Assembly: GCF_014197615.1 (NCBI RefSeq)
Contig: NZ_JACIFY010000001.1
Span: 1 to 64,000, forward strand
Direction: 5' to 3'
DNA length: 64,000 nt
From: Rhizobium esperanzae
GTDB taxonomy: Bacteria; Pseudomonadota; Alphaproteobacteria; Rhizobiales; Rhizobiaceae
The position numbers and the translations under genes are program-made. Each line of letters begins with the position of its first letter. The stretch's first letter is position 1. The notes beneath the pieces are model-generated. The model did not search any database, had not been told where the DNA came from, and was given only the letters and a program-made list of their open reading frames with translations. This document shows, one piece after another, positions 52,673 to 62,013 of this stretch.

Positions 52673-55165
52673 GTGCCAACATTTTCGCCTAGCTTAGAGA
52701 AGGCGCTCCATCAGGCACTGACCTTTGCCAATGAGCGGCATCACGAATATGCGACGCTCGAGCACCTGCTGCTCGCCCTGATCGACGATGCCGATGCTGC
52801 CGCGGTCATGGGGGCCTGCAATGTCGATCTCGACGCTCTGCGCAAGACGCTCGTCGAATATGTCGATAACGAATTGTCCAACCTGATCACCGGTTATGAT
52901 GAGGATTCGAAGCCGACTTCCGGCTTCCAGCGGGTTATCCAGCGGGCTGTCATCCATGTGCAGTCGTCCGGCCGCGAAGAGGTGACCGGCGCCAACGTGC
53001 TCGTTGCGATCTTCGCCGAGCGCGAAAGCCATGCCGCCTATTTCCTGCAGGAGCAGGAGATGACCCGCTACGACGCCGTCAACTATATTTCCCACGGCAT
53101 CGGCAAGCGTCCGGGTGCTTCGGAAGCGCGTCCTCCGCGCGGCGCCGAGGACGAGGCCGAAAGCAGCAAGCCGACCGCACGCGGCGGCGAGGAAGAGGGC
53201 GGCCCCAAGAAGCAGCAGGATGCGCTGAAGGCCTATTGCGTCAATCTCAACGAGAAGGCCAAGGGCGGCAAGATCGACCCGCTGATCGGCCGTCACGCCG
53301 AGGTGAGCCGAACCATCCAGATCCTGTGCCGCCGTTCGAAGAACAATCCGCTCTACGTCGGCGATCCCGGCGTCGGCAAGACGGCGATCGCCGAAGGCCT
53401 TGCCAAGCGCATCGTCGAAGGCAAGGTTCCCGAAGCGCTGGCAGATGCGACGATCTTCTCGCTCGACATGGGCACGCTTCTCGCCGGCACGCGCTATCGC
53501 GGCGATTTCGAGGAGCGTCTGAAGCAGGTCGTCAAGGAATTGGAAGAATATCCGGGCGCAGTGCTCTTCATCGACGAGATCCATACCGTGATCGGCGCCG
53601 GCGCTACCTCCGGCGGCGCGATGGATGCATCGAACCTCTTGAAGCCGGCCCTGTCATCGGGCGCAATCCGTTGCATCGGTTCGACCACCTACAAGGAATA
53701 CCGCCAGTTCTTCGAGAAGGACCGGGCGCTGGTGCGTCGTTTCCAGAAGATCGACGTCAGCGAGCCGTCGATCGATGATGCGATCGAGATCATGAAGGGC
53801 CTGAAGCCTTATTTCGAAGAGTATCACCACCTCAGGTATTCGAACGATGCCATCAAGTCGGCCGTCGAACTCTCGGCCCGCTATATCTCCGACCGCAAGC
53901 TGCCCGATAAGGCGATCGACGTGATCGACGAAACCGGTGCGGCCCAGATGCTGCTGCCGCCGTCGAAGCGCCGCAAGCTGATCACCGAAAAGGAGATCGA
54001 GGCAACGGTCGCCACGATGGCGCGCATTCCGCCGAAGACCGTCTCCAAGGACGACGAAGCGGTGCTTGCCAATCTCGAGCAGGAACTGCGTTCGGTCGTC
54101 TACGGCCAGGACATCGCGATCGAAGCCCTTTCGACCTCGATCAAGCTGGCGCGCGCCGGCCTTCGCGAGCCGAACAAGCCGATCGGCGCCTATGTCTTCT
54201 CCGGCCCGACCGGTGTGGGCAAAACCGAGGTGGCAAAGCAGCTGGCATCGTCGCTCGGCGTCGAGCTTCTGCGCTTCGACATGTCGGAATATATGGAGCG
54301 GCATACGGTGTCGCGTCTGCTCGGAGCGCCTCCCGGCTATGTCGGTTTCGACCAGGGCGGTCTTCTGACGGATGGCGTCGACCAGCACCCGCATTGCGTC
54401 GTCCTGCTCGACGAAATCGAGAAGGCGCATCCGGATATCTACAATATCCTGCTGCAGGTCATGGACCACGGCACGCTGACCGACCATAACGGCAAGAAGA
54501 TCGACTTCCGCAACGTCATCCTGATCATGACGACCAATGCGGGCGCCTCCGAAATGGCCAAGGCCGCGATCGGCTTCGGCTCGTCCAAGCGTACCGGCGA
54601 GGACGAGGAGGCGCTGACCCGTCTGTTCACGCCGGAGTTCCGCAACCGTCTCGACGCGATCATCCCGTTCGCGGCGCTGCCGACGGCCGTCATCCACAAG
54701 GTCGTGCAGAAGTTCATCATGCAGCTTGAGGCGCAGCTTTCCGAAAGGAACGTCACCTTCGACCTGCATGAGGATGCGATCGCCTGGCTTTCGGAAAAGG
54801 GTTACGACGAGAAGATGGGCGCCCGCCCGCTTGCCCGCGTCATCCAGGACACGATCAAGAAGCCGCTGGCCAACGAAATCCTCTTCGGCAAGCTGAAGAA
54901 GGGCGGCGTCGTCAACGTCACGGTCGGCCCGAAGGAAGACGGCAAGCCCGGCATCGTGCTCAAGGCCATTCCGGACACGGCGCCGATCAAGCCGAAGCCG
55001 GAAGCCGAAGTCGTGCATCCCGAAGCCGACGAAGAGGGTGATGGCGAGCTGAAGACCAAGGCAGCGCCCAAGACCCGCGCCAAGACGGTGCCGCAGGCCG
55101 AGCCTGAAGTCCGCGACGCGCCCAAGAAGGGCAGCACGGTTCCGAAGGTTCCGCGCAAGAAGTGA
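52673..55165 (+). CDS. clpA: ATP-dependent Clp protease ATP-binding subunit ClpA
   Basis: An 830-residue AAA+ unfoldase that feeds ClpP. The N-domain (PTFSPSLEKALHQALTFANERHHEYATLEHLLLALIDD) is followed by D1 with Walker A GDPGVGKT and Walker B VLFIDEIH, and D2 with GPTGVGKT and VVLLDEIEKAHPD. The C-terminal tail is unusually long, Lys/Pro/Ala/Glu-rich (from about residue 775), and lacks known motifs. The GTG start follows GAGGATC. A bidirectional terminator follows. Confidence 0.98.
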   Translation: MPTFSPSLEKALHQALTFANERHHEYATLEHLLLALIDDADAAAVMGACNVDLDALRKTLVEYVDNELSNLITGYDEDSKPTSGFQRVIQRAVIHVQSSGREEVTGANVLVAIFAERESHAAYFLQEQEMTRYDAVNYISHGIGKRPGASEARPPRGAEDEAESSKPTARGGEEEGGPKKQQDALKAYCVNLNEKAKGGKIDPLIGRHAEVSRTIQILCRRSKNNPLYVGDPGVGKTAIAEGLAKRIVEGKVPEALADATIFSLDMGTLLAGTRYRGDFEERLKQVVKELEEYPGAVLFIDEIHTVIGAGATSGGAMDASNLLKPALSSGAIRCIGSTTYKEYRQFFEKDRALVRRFQKIDVSEPSIDDAIEIMKGLKPYFEEYHHLRYSNDAIKSAVELSARYISDRKLPDKAIDVIDETGAAQMLLPPSKRRKLITEKEIEATVATMARIPPKTVSKDDEAVLANLEQELRSVVYGQDIAIEALSTSIKLARAGLREPNKPIGAYVFSGPTGVGKTEVAKQLASSLGVELLRFDMSEYMERHTVSRLLGAPPGYVGFDQGGLLTDGVDQHPHCVVLLDEIEKAHPDIYNILLQVMDHGTLTDHNGKKIDFRNVILIMTTNAGASEMAKAAIGFGSSKRTGEDEEALTRLFTPEFRNRLDAIIPFAALPTAVIHKVVQKFIMQLEAQLSERNVTFDLHEDAIAWLSEKGYDEKMGARPLARVIQDTIKKPLANEILFGKLKKGGVVNVTVGPKEDGKPGIVLKAIPDTAPIKPKPEAEVVHPEADEEGDGELKTKAAPKTRAKTVPQAEPEVRDAPKKGSTVPKVPRKK

Positions 55166-55182
55166 GCTTTCGTCACAGAATG

Positions 55183-55211
55183 AAAAAGGCCGCGTCATTC
55201 GCGGCCTTTTT
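55183..55211. terminator. bidirectional terminator between clpA and the HIT gene
   Basis: AAAAAGGCCGCG/CGCGGCCTTTTT stem with 5-base loop, symmetrical for both converging genes. Confidence 0.9.
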
Positions 55212-55240
55212 GGTTTTTGGCTGAAACGGACAGGTCGACC

Positions 55241-55666
55241 TTACGCCAGTGCCGCCCTGATCTTTTCGGCATTGGCGGCAAGCACGGCGCCGTCCTCCAT
55301 CTTGCCGGAATGCGGCTTGAGTGCTGCGCCCTCGTGGCGCGGGATGACGTGGAAATGCAGATGAAAGACCGTCTGTCCTGCCGCCGGTTCGTTGAACTGG
55401 GCAATGAACACGCCATCGGCGTCGAAGACGTCCTTGACCGCCTTGGCGACCTTCTGGACGACGGAGATCGCATGGGTGAGGGTGGCCGGATCGGCATCGA
55501 GGATATTGCGCGACGCCGCCTTTGGAACGACGAGCACATGGCCTGGCGCCTGCGGCATCACATCCATGAAGGCGACCGTATGCTGGTCCTCGTAGATGCG
55601 GTGCGAAGGGATTTCGCCGCGCAGGATCTTGGCGAAGATGTTGTTGTCGTCATAGGCGCTGGTCAT
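55241..55666 (-). CDS. HIT family protein (histidine triad hydrolase)
   Basis: A 141-residue nucleotide-binding hydrolase. The histidine triad is HLHFHVIP; upstream are NNIFAKILRGEIPSHRIYEDQHTVAFMDVMPQAPGHVLVVPK. Relatives hydrolyse purine nucleotide phosphoramidates. The ATG at 55666 has GAGGAG upstream. Confidence 0.95.
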   Translation of the reverse strand: MTSAYDDNNIFAKILRGEIPSHRIYEDQHTVAFMDVMPQAPGHVLVVPKAASRNILDADPATLTHAISVVQKVAKAVKDVFDADGVFIAQFNEPAAGQTVFHLHFHVIPRHEGAALKPHSGKMEDGAVLAANAEKIRAALA

Positions 55667-55723
55667 CGCGAAATCTCCTCTTCATGCAGTCGTTGATCGG
55701 GTAGCGCGGCCGGCAGGGCGGCG

Positions 55724-56914
55724 TCAATCCTCCTGCTGGCGCTCGCCCTTGCGGAACGGACTGTGCTCGGTGAGCACTTCGCTCATCTGTTCGACATCGG
55801 CGCGCTCGCGGGCGAGATAATCGCCGATCGCCCGGCGAAGGCCGGCATGGGCGACGTAATGGGCCGAATGCGTCGTCACCGGCAGGTAGCCGCGGGCGAG
55901 CTTGTGTTCGCCCTGGGCGCCGGCCTCGACCCGTTTCAGCCCTTTCGAAAGCGCAAAGTCGATCGCCTGGTGATAGCAGACCTCGAAATGCAGGAAGGGG
56001 TGATCCTCGATGCAGCCCCAGTGACGGCCGTAGAGCGTATCGCCGCCGATGAAGTTGATCGCACCGGCGACATAGCGCCCATCGCGCTTGGCCATGACCA
56101 GCAGGATGTCGTCGGCCATGCGTTCGCCGATCAGCGAGTAGAATTTGCGGGTGAGGTAGGGGCGGCCCCATTTGCGCCCGCCGGTATCCATATAGAATTT
56201 GAAAAATTGATCCCAGATCCGTTCCGTCAGGTCGCTGCCGGTCAGCCAGTCGATGCTGATGCCGTTTTCGAGCGCGGCGCGGCGCTCCTTTCGCAATGCC
56301 TTGCGCTTGCGCGAAGCCAGCGTTTCCAGAAATTCCTCGTGATTGGCATAGCCGTCATTGATGAAATGGAACTGCTGGTCGGTGCGGTGCAGATAGCCGT
56401 CCATCTCGAAGACGCCGATCTCCTCATCCGGCACGAAGGTGATATGGGCAGACGAGATGCCGAGCCGGCGCACGACCTCCTTCAGGCTTTCGGCGATCGC
56501 GCTCTGAATCGGCAGCCGCTGCAGCCCCTCAGTGACCAGAAGACGCGGGCCTGTCGCCGGCGTGAACGGAATGGAGCATTGAAGTTTGGGGTAGTAACGC
56601 CCGCCGGCCCGCTCGAAGGCATCGGCCCAGCCATGGTCGAAGACATATTCGCCCTGGCTGTGGTTCTTGAGATAGCCGGGCAGGGCGCCGATCAGTTCGC
56701 CTCGATCGGTCTCGAGCAGCAGGTGGTGGCCGAGCCAGCCGGTCTCGGCGCTGGCCGAACCGGATTCCTCCAGCGACGACAAAAAGGCATGCGAAACGAA
56801 GGGGTTATAGGCAAGCGTGGTGCCACTCTTCGACGCCCCGGAAAGCCTGGACCAGCTCTCCGGGGAAATCGCGGTGAAGGAGCGTTCTACGCGAATGGAT
56901 AGTTCTTCGGTCAT
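55724..56914 (-). CDS. FemAB-like GNAT protein (COG3146 / DUF482)
   Basis: A 396-residue protein. Features are NPFVSHAFLSSLEESGSA near residue 35, GYLKNHSQGEYVFDHGWADAFER, YYPKLQCSIPFTPATGPRLL and the C-terminal RYVAGAINFIGGDTLYGRHWGCIEDHPFLHFEVCYHQAIDFALSKGLKRVEAGAQGEHK. This matches the COG3146 group related to FemAB/GNAT amino-acyl transferases. No reaction is established. It is on the same strand as the HIT gene, 57 bp upstream of it. Confidence 0.9.
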   Translation of the reverse strand: MTEELSIRVERSFTAISPESWSRLSGASKSGTTLAYNPFVSHAFLSSLEESGSASAETGWLGHHLLLETDRGELIGALPGYLKNHSQGEYVFDHGWADAFERAGGRYYPKLQCSIPFTPATGPRLLVTEGLQRLPIQSAIAESLKEVVRRLGISSAHITFVPDEEIGVFEMDGYLHRTDQQFHFINDGYANHEEFLETLASRKRKALRKERRAALENGISIDWLTGSDLTERIWDQFFKFYMDTGGRKWGRPYLTRKFYSLIGERMADDILLVMAKRDGRYVAGAINFIGGDTLYGRHWGCIEDHPFLHFEVCYHQAIDFALSKGLKRVEAGAQGEHKLARGYLPVTTHSAHYVAHAGLRRAIGDYLARERADVEQMSEVLTEHSPFRKGERQQED

Positions 56915-56992
56915 GCGGCAGATGCGAAGCCTGTGGGAGGATGGTCTCGGCTTTGTTTCAGTCTGCGCATGATCTTGGCCAAAAAGCGAGCG

Positions 56993-57709
56993 TCAAACCG
57001 CACGCGGGTCGAAACCTTCGAAGGTCATCTGATCTGCATTGGCGAAGGTTCGCCGGCGCGCCTCTTCGTCCCGCACCGTCCAGGTAATGACGGGAATGCC
57101 CTTTTCGCGTTCGCCGGTGATGAAGGCGTTCGGCAGGTCGTCATAATAGTAGGAGATGAAATCGAGACCGATCCCCATCGCATCCGCATGCGTCGCGAAC
57201 GCCTCCGGTGTGCTGCCCTCGGCGGTCAGCCCGAGCGGGTAGGGTGAGCCAAGCGCCTTCAGATCGCGCAGCAGCCAGTGGTCGAAGCTCATCAGCGCAA
57301 CCTTGCCCTGATAGCCTTCGAGCACTTCGAGAACGGCTTCGGCAAAACCTTCGTCATCGGTCTCGCGACCCTTGAGCTCCAGTACCAGCGGCACCTTGCC
57401 CTGGACGAGATCGAGAAGCTGACGCAGCGTCGGCACCTTGTCGCTCGTGCCGCCGATTGCGATCAGTCCGAGTTCCCTGGAGGTGCGCTCGCGTACATCG
57501 CCGTTGAGATTGCACAGGCGCTGCAGGTCCTCGTCGTGAAAGACGACCGGTACGCCGTCGGAGGCGTAATGCAGATCGCATTCGATCGCAAAACCGGCTT
57601 CGACGGCGCGCGAAAAGGCCGAAAGCGTGTTTTCCCAGACGTCTCGGTTGAGGTCGTGATAGCCGCGATGGGCGACCGGCAGGTCCCTGATCCAGGCTGC
57701 ATTGGTCAT
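56993..57709 (-). CDS. glycerophosphodiester phosphodiesterase family protein
   Basis: A 238-residue TIM-barrel hydrolase. The catalytic motif is VAHRGYHD with ENTLSAFSRAVEAGFAIECDLHYASDGVPVVFHD; later PLVLELKG and ITWTVRDEEA. It likely hydrolyses glycerophosphodiesters to glycerol-3-phosphate and an alcohol, probably in the cytoplasm since no signal is present. Its ATG overlaps the RidA stop by 4 bp (ATGA). Confidence 0.93.
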   Translation of the reverse strand: MTNAAWIRDLPVAHRGYHDLNRDVWENTLSAFSRAVEAGFAIECDLHYASDGVPVVFHDEDLQRLCNLNGDVRERTSRELGLIAIGGTSDKVPTLRQLLDLVQGKVPLVLELKGRETDDEGFAEAVLEVLEGYQGKVALMSFDHWLLRDLKALGSPYPLGLTAEGSTPEAFATHADAMGIGLDFISYYYDDLPNAFITGEREKGIPVITWTVRDEEARRRTFANADQMTFEGFDPRAV

Positions 57710-58176
57710 TCTGCGATTTCCATGATAGCATCGATTTCGACCGCGGCATTCAGCGGCAGGGCGGCCATGCCGACGGCGGCACGTGCATGTTTGCCGGCCT
57801 CGCCGAGCACGCCGGCAATCAGGTTCGAAGCGCCGTTGATGACGAGATGCTGCTCGACGAAGTCGGGCGCCGAGGCGACGAAGCCATTCAGCTTGATGAC
57901 GCGCCGGATACGGCCGAGATCGCCGCCAAGAGCCGCCTTCGCCTGGGCAAGGATGTTGATGGCGCAGAGTTCGGCGCCGCGCTGGCCGCTTGCCACGTCG
58001 ACGGTCTTGCCGAGATGGCCCGACACGGCGATCTTGCCGCCTTCGAGCGGCAACTGGCCGGAGATATAGAGAAGATTGCCGCTGATGACGTAGGGAACGT
58101 AATTTGCAGCAGGTGCTGCGGCTTCGGGCAGGGTTATCCCCATCTCAGTCAGGCGTGATGCAATTTCATCGGACAT
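57706..58176 (-). CDS. RidA family protein
   Basis: A 156-residue YjgF/YER057c/UK114-family protein. Motifs are YISGQLPLEGGKIAVSGHLGKTVDVASGQRGAELCAINILAQAKAALGGDLGRIRRVIKLNGFV and HARAAVGMAALPLNAAVEIDAI, with the conserved Arg near the C-terminus. Family members deaminate reactive enamine/imine intermediates from PLP enzymes. Coupled to the GDPD gene by a 4-bp overlap. Confidence 0.93.
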   Translation of the reverse strand: MSDEIASRLTEMGITLPEAAAPAANYVPYVISGNLLYISGQLPLEGGKIAVSGHLGKTVDVASGQRGAELCAINILAQAKAALGGDLGRIRRVIKLNGFVASAPDFVEQHLVINGASNLIAGVLGEAGKHARAAVGMAALPLNAAVEIDAIMEIAE

Positions 58177-58312
58177 TTTCGTCTCCGCTTTTGTTGTCAA
58201 TTCTTCAAAAATTATGCATCAAGACTGGAATCTTTAATATGACAGTTTCGAGCCTCGATTTGGCCGAAAGCGTTATTATAACATCGCGGCCGAGTCCAAC
58301 AGGAGTTAATGA

Positions 58313-59149
58313 ATGTTCCGATCAGGTCTTGTCGCTTTGCTTCTCGCCAGCGTTTCCGCCAATGCATGGGCGGCTGCGCCCGCGGTAAGCGCTGCGATCG
58401 CGACCGGCCTCGTCGCACATCGCGCGGTCTACGATCTGGAACTGAAGGACGCCTCGGACCGCTCCGGCATCGCCGGCATGTACGGCCGCATGGTCTATGA
58501 GTTCGACGGCAGCTATTGCCAGGGCTTCACCACCAATTTCCGCTTCGTGACGCAGATCGACACCGGCGACAGCGTACGTGTCAGCGACCAGCAGACGAAG
58601 ACCTTCGAGAATCTCAAGGACGGCAAGTTCACCTTCGACACAAAATCCTTCACCGATGATCAGCTCGACAAGGAGGTCAACGGTGCGGCTCAGGATCAGC
58701 CGGATGGCGTCAAGGTCGATCTCAAACAGCCGTCGAGCCGCGAACTGCAGCTGGCCGAAAGCCGTTTTCCCACGGAACATATGCTCGACGTGATCCAGAA
58801 CGCCAAGGACGGCAAGCGCTTCTTCGAGGCCCGCGTCTTCGACGGCTCTGACGACGGCGACAAATCGCTGGTGACGACGACGATCGTCGGCAAGCAGCAG
58901 ACGCCGGTTGCCGACGAGGCCGATGCCGGCAATGCCGGCGCTTTCTCAAAAACGGCCTTCTGGCCGGTGACGATCGCCTATTTCAACGAGAATGCGAAAT
59001 CGGATGCCCTGCCGGTCTACCGCATGTCCTTCAAGCTCTATGAGAACGGCATCACTCGCGACCTGACGATGGATTACGGCGATTTCGTCCTCACCGGCAA
59101 GCTCGCCAAGCTGGAACTGCTCGATCACAACGCCGAGGTTTGCAAGTAG
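58313..59149 (+). CDS. eipB: cell envelope integrity protein EipB (DUF1849)
   Basis: A 278-residue periplasmic protein with signal peptide (LVALLLASVSANAWA). The DUF1849/EipB core is GLVAHRAVYDLELKDASDRSGIAGMYGRMVYEFDGSYCQGFTTNFRF, with a Cys that pairs with the C-terminal HNAEVCK. In Brucella EipB is a beta-spiral protein needed for envelope integrity and virulence. AGGAG precedes the ATG. Confidence 0.92.
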   Translation: MFRSGLVALLLASVSANAWAAAPAVSAAIATGLVAHRAVYDLELKDASDRSGIAGMYGRMVYEFDGSYCQGFTTNFRFVTQIDTGDSVRVSDQQTKTFENLKDGKFTFDTKSFTDDQLDKEVNGAAQDQPDGVKVDLKQPSSRELQLAESRFPTEHMLDVIQNAKDGKRFFEARVFDGSDDGDKSLVTTTIVGKQQTPVADEADAGNAGAFSKTAFWPVTIAYFNENAKSDALPVYRMSFKLYENGITRDLTMDYGDFVLTGKLAKLELLDHNAEVCK

Positions 59150-59346
59150 GCGTTCGGGGTTTTCGACTGTCATAAAACTGTATCATAAATTTCACTATTG
59201 TGCGGCGACTAGCGATGATTGAGTCGCCTTTTGTCGTCCTGTTCTTTGTGTCGGTGCGATCCTAGCGGCCAGTCCATCGCGATGGGGCCCGTTTATTGCG
59301 AAGATGGGCTTCCAGACGATTATGCCCCGCAAGCCTGGAAAGCCCG

Positions 59347-60423
59347 ATGGCCGATACCGATCTCGCGACTGTCCAAAACGCCGCCCTGCCGGTTGTCGCC
59401 GCCGACCCGGCGGAAATTGCCCGCATTTCCGATAGCATCGATATCTCCGACCGCGCCGGCATCTCGGTCTATGGCGACCGTGCCCAGCAATCGGTCAGCG
59501 ATTATGCCGACCGGATCCTGCGCGAGGTCCGCAACAAGGATCTCGGTGAAGTCGGCCGGCTGTTGACCGACATCATCCTCAAGTCGAAGAGCCTCGATCC
59601 GGCGTCATTGAAGGATAAGGGTTTTCTCAGCCGCATATTTCTCTCCGCCAAGGCCCGGCTCGAACGGTTCAAGGCGGAGTTCGAGGACGTGGCCGGCCAG
59701 ATCGACCGGATCGGCCTGGAACTCGACCGTCACAAGGATACGCTGAGGCGCGACATCGCGCTGCTCGACGACCTGCATGAGGAAACCCGGCAGTCGATCA
59801 TGCGGCTCGAGGCCTATGTGCAGGCCGGCAAGACGTTTGCCGAGCGGTTTCGCAGCGTCGAGCTGCCGAAGCTGAAGGCGCAAGCCGAGGCGGCTGCGAC
59901 CGGCCCCGGCGGCGGCATGCTGGAGGCGCAGACCTATCAGGACAGCCTGCAGGCGCTCGACCGGCTGGAAAAGCGGGTCTTCTACCTGCAGCAGGCCCGC
60001 CAGCTCGGCATTCAGCAATTGCCGCAGATCCGAATCGTCCAGGCGGGCGACGAAACACTGATCGAGAACCTGCAGGCGACTTCGGCACTGACGGTGCCGG
60101 CCTGGAAGCAGAAGATGGTGATCCTGCTCGGGCTGACGCGGCAGAAATCGGCGCTCGAGCTGCAGAAGGTGGTGACCGACGCCACCAATGACATGATCCG
60201 CCAGGCATCGGAGATGATGAAGGACCAGGCGATATCGATCGAGCAGCAGTCGCAGCGCGGCATCGTCGATATCGATACGCTCGCCAAGGCAAACAGGGAT
60301 CTGATCGATACGATATCCCGCGTGCTGCAGGTGCAGGAGGAGGGGCGCCGCAAGCGGGGGCTCGCCGAGCAGCAGATGGAGCAGATGACGATCGAACTCA
60401 AAAAGGCGATGACCGGGGCGTGA
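59347..60423 (+). CDS. TelA family protein (toxic anion resistance)
   Basis: A 358-residue helical, coiled-coil-rich protein of the TelA family: RFKAEFEDVAGQIDRIGLELDRHKDTLRRDIALLDDLHEETRQSIMRLEAYVQAGK, then YQDSLQALDRLEKRVFYLQQARQLGIQQLPQIRIVQAGDETLIENLQATSALTVPAWKQKMVILLGLTRQ. Family members are cytoplasmic, linked to tellurite and other stress, and in Bacillus occur next to xpaC. It is the first gene of a four-gene operon with XpaC and two SBP-like proteins. Its stop overlaps the next start (GTGA). Confidence 0.92.
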   Translation: MADTDLATVQNAALPVVAADPAEIARISDSIDISDRAGISVYGDRAQQSVSDYADRILREVRNKDLGEVGRLLTDIILKSKSLDPASLKDKGFLSRIFLSAKARLERFKAEFEDVAGQIDRIGLELDRHKDTLRRDIALLDDLHEETRQSIMRLEAYVQAGKTFAERFRSVELPKLKAQAEAAATGPGGGMLEAQTYQDSLQALDRLEKRVFYLQQARQLGIQQLPQIRIVQAGDETLIENLQATSALTVPAWKQKMVILLGLTRQKSALELQKVVTDATNDMIRQASEMMKDQAISIEQQSQRGIVDIDTLAKANRDLIDTISRVLQVQEEGRRKRGLAEQQMEQMTIELKKAMTGA

Positions 60424-62006
60424 TCGGCAGGATGACGATGCGAGCACTGCTTTCAGGCCTGGCGCTTCTTGCCGCGCTGCCCCTTGCCGGCTGCAATCCC
60501 TTCGGCCGGGGGCCGGAGTTCTCGATCGTCTCGGGATCGGAGAATATTGTTCTGCAGCCGATCGTCGAGGAATTCTGCAAAGAGAAGAATGCGACCTGCA
60601 CCTTCAAATACGAAGGCACGCTCGATATCGGCCTGGCGCTGCAGCGCGATGAAGGTGTCGAGCAAGATGCTGTCTGGCCGGCCTCTAGCGTCTGGGTCGA
60701 CATGTTCGACACCAAACGCCGGGTCAAGAGCCTGACCTCGATCGCGCAGACGCCGGTGGTTCTCGGCGTGCGCAAGTCGAAGGCTGAGCAGCTCGGCTGG
60801 ATCGGCAGGGACGTGTTCATGAAGGACATTCTCGCCGCCGTCGAAAACGGATCGCTGAAATTCCTGATGACCTCGGCGACGCAATCCAACTCGGGCGCCA
60901 GCGCCTATCTCGCCATGCTGTCGAGCGCGCTCGGCAACAAGCCGGTGATCGAACCCGGCGATCTCGACGACAAAAACGTTCAGGAGAGCGTCCGCTCGCT
61001 GCTTTCAGGAGTGGTGCGTTCTTCCGGCTCTTCCGGCTGGCTTGCCGATCTCTATGTCGATTCCGCCGGCAAGGGCACGCTCTATGACGCCATGTGGAAC
61101 TACGAGGCGGTGCTGAAGGAGACCAACGACAAGCTGGCCGCCCTGTCGCAGGAGCCGCTTTACGCGGTCTATCCGGCCGATGGCGTAGCCATGGCGGATT
61201 CGCCGCTCGGCTTTGTCGATCATGGCCGTGGACCCGAAGTCCAGACGTTCTTCAACGATCTGCTCGCCTATCTTCGTTCGGCTCCCGTGCAGCAGCGCAT
61301 CGCCGATACCGGTCGGAGGATCCCGCTGACCGGCATTGCCGCAAAGCCGGAGCCGGGGTGGAATTTCGATCCGACCCGGCTGGTGACGGCGATCCGCATG
61401 CCGGAGCCGGGCGTCATCCGCCAGGCGCTCACCCTTTATCAGGCCGCACTGCGCAAACCCTCGCTGACGGCGCTCTGCCTGGATTTTTCCGGTTCGATGC
61501 AGGGCAAGGGCGAGGACCAGCTGCAAAAGGCGATGCGTTTTCTGCTGACACCTGATGAGGCGAGCAAGGTGCTGGTGCAATGGTCGCCCGCCGACCGGAT
61601 CATCATCATTCCCTTCGACGGCAGCGTGCGCAACACCTTCATGGCAAGCGGAAATCCGCTGGAGCAGGAAGGGCTGCTGAACGAGATTTCGCTGCAAAGG
61701 GCCGGCGGCGGCACGGATATGTATGCCTGCGCCGAACGGGCTCTGCAGCAGATCGCCGGAACCGACAGGCTCTCGACCTACCTGCCTGCCATCGTCATCA
61801 TGACCGACGGCAAGTCCGACGATCGAAGCCAGGCCTTCATGAGCGATTGGAACGCGACCGAGCCGCATGTGCCGATCTTCGGCATCACATTCGGCGATGC
61901 CGACAAGACCCAGCTTGACAGCCTCGCCAAGCTGACTTCGGCGCGCGTGTTCGACGGCGGTTCGGATCTCGCGACCGCCTTCCGCACCGCGCGCGGCTAT
62001 AATTAG
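60420..62006 (+). CDS. lipoprotein with solute-binding-like and vWA domains
   Basis: A 528-residue protein. It has a lipoprotein signal (SGLALLAALPLAGC), an N-terminal SBP-like domain (residues about 35-320; FSIVSGSENIVLQPIVEEFCKEK, AVWPASSVWVDM, TSATQSNSGASAYLAML), and a C-terminal vWA domain (about 345-520) with MIDAS residues in LDFSGSMQGKG, the GGGTDMYAC Thr and IVIMTDGKSDD. A metal-dependent ligand interaction in the periplasm is likely. Start GTG 60420 overlaps telA; ATG 60432 or 60438 are alternatives. Its SBP domain resembles the fourth gene of the operon. Confidence 0.88.
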   Translation: MIGRMTMRALLSGLALLAALPLAGCNPFGRGPEFSIVSGSENIVLQPIVEEFCKEKNATCTFKYEGTLDIGLALQRDEGVEQDAVWPASSVWVDMFDTKRRVKSLTSIAQTPVVLGVRKSKAEQLGWIGRDVFMKDILAAVENGSLKFLMTSATQSNSGASAYLAMLSSALGNKPVIEPGDLDDKNVQESVRSLLSGVVRSSGSSGWLADLYVDSAGKGTLYDAMWNYEAVLKETNDKLAALSQEPLYAVYPADGVAMADSPLGFVDHGRGPEVQTFFNDLLAYLRSAPVQQRIADTGRRIPLTGIAAKPEPGWNFDPTRLVTAIRMPEPGVIRQALTLYQAALRKPSLTALCLDFSGSMQGKGEDQLQKAMRFLLTPDEASKVLVQWSPADRIIIIPFDGSVRNTFMASGNPLEQEGLLNEISLQRAGGGTDMYACAERALQQIAGTDRLSTYLPAIVIMTDGKSDDRSQAFMSDWNATEPHVPIFGITFGDADKTQLDSLAKLTSARVFDGGSDLATAFRTARGYN

Positions 62007-62013
62007 GACGGGC

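Noticed and set aside
53654..55198. A 514-codon frame antisense to clpA
   Set aside because: Same reason: a shadow of a strongly conserved gene on the opposite strand.
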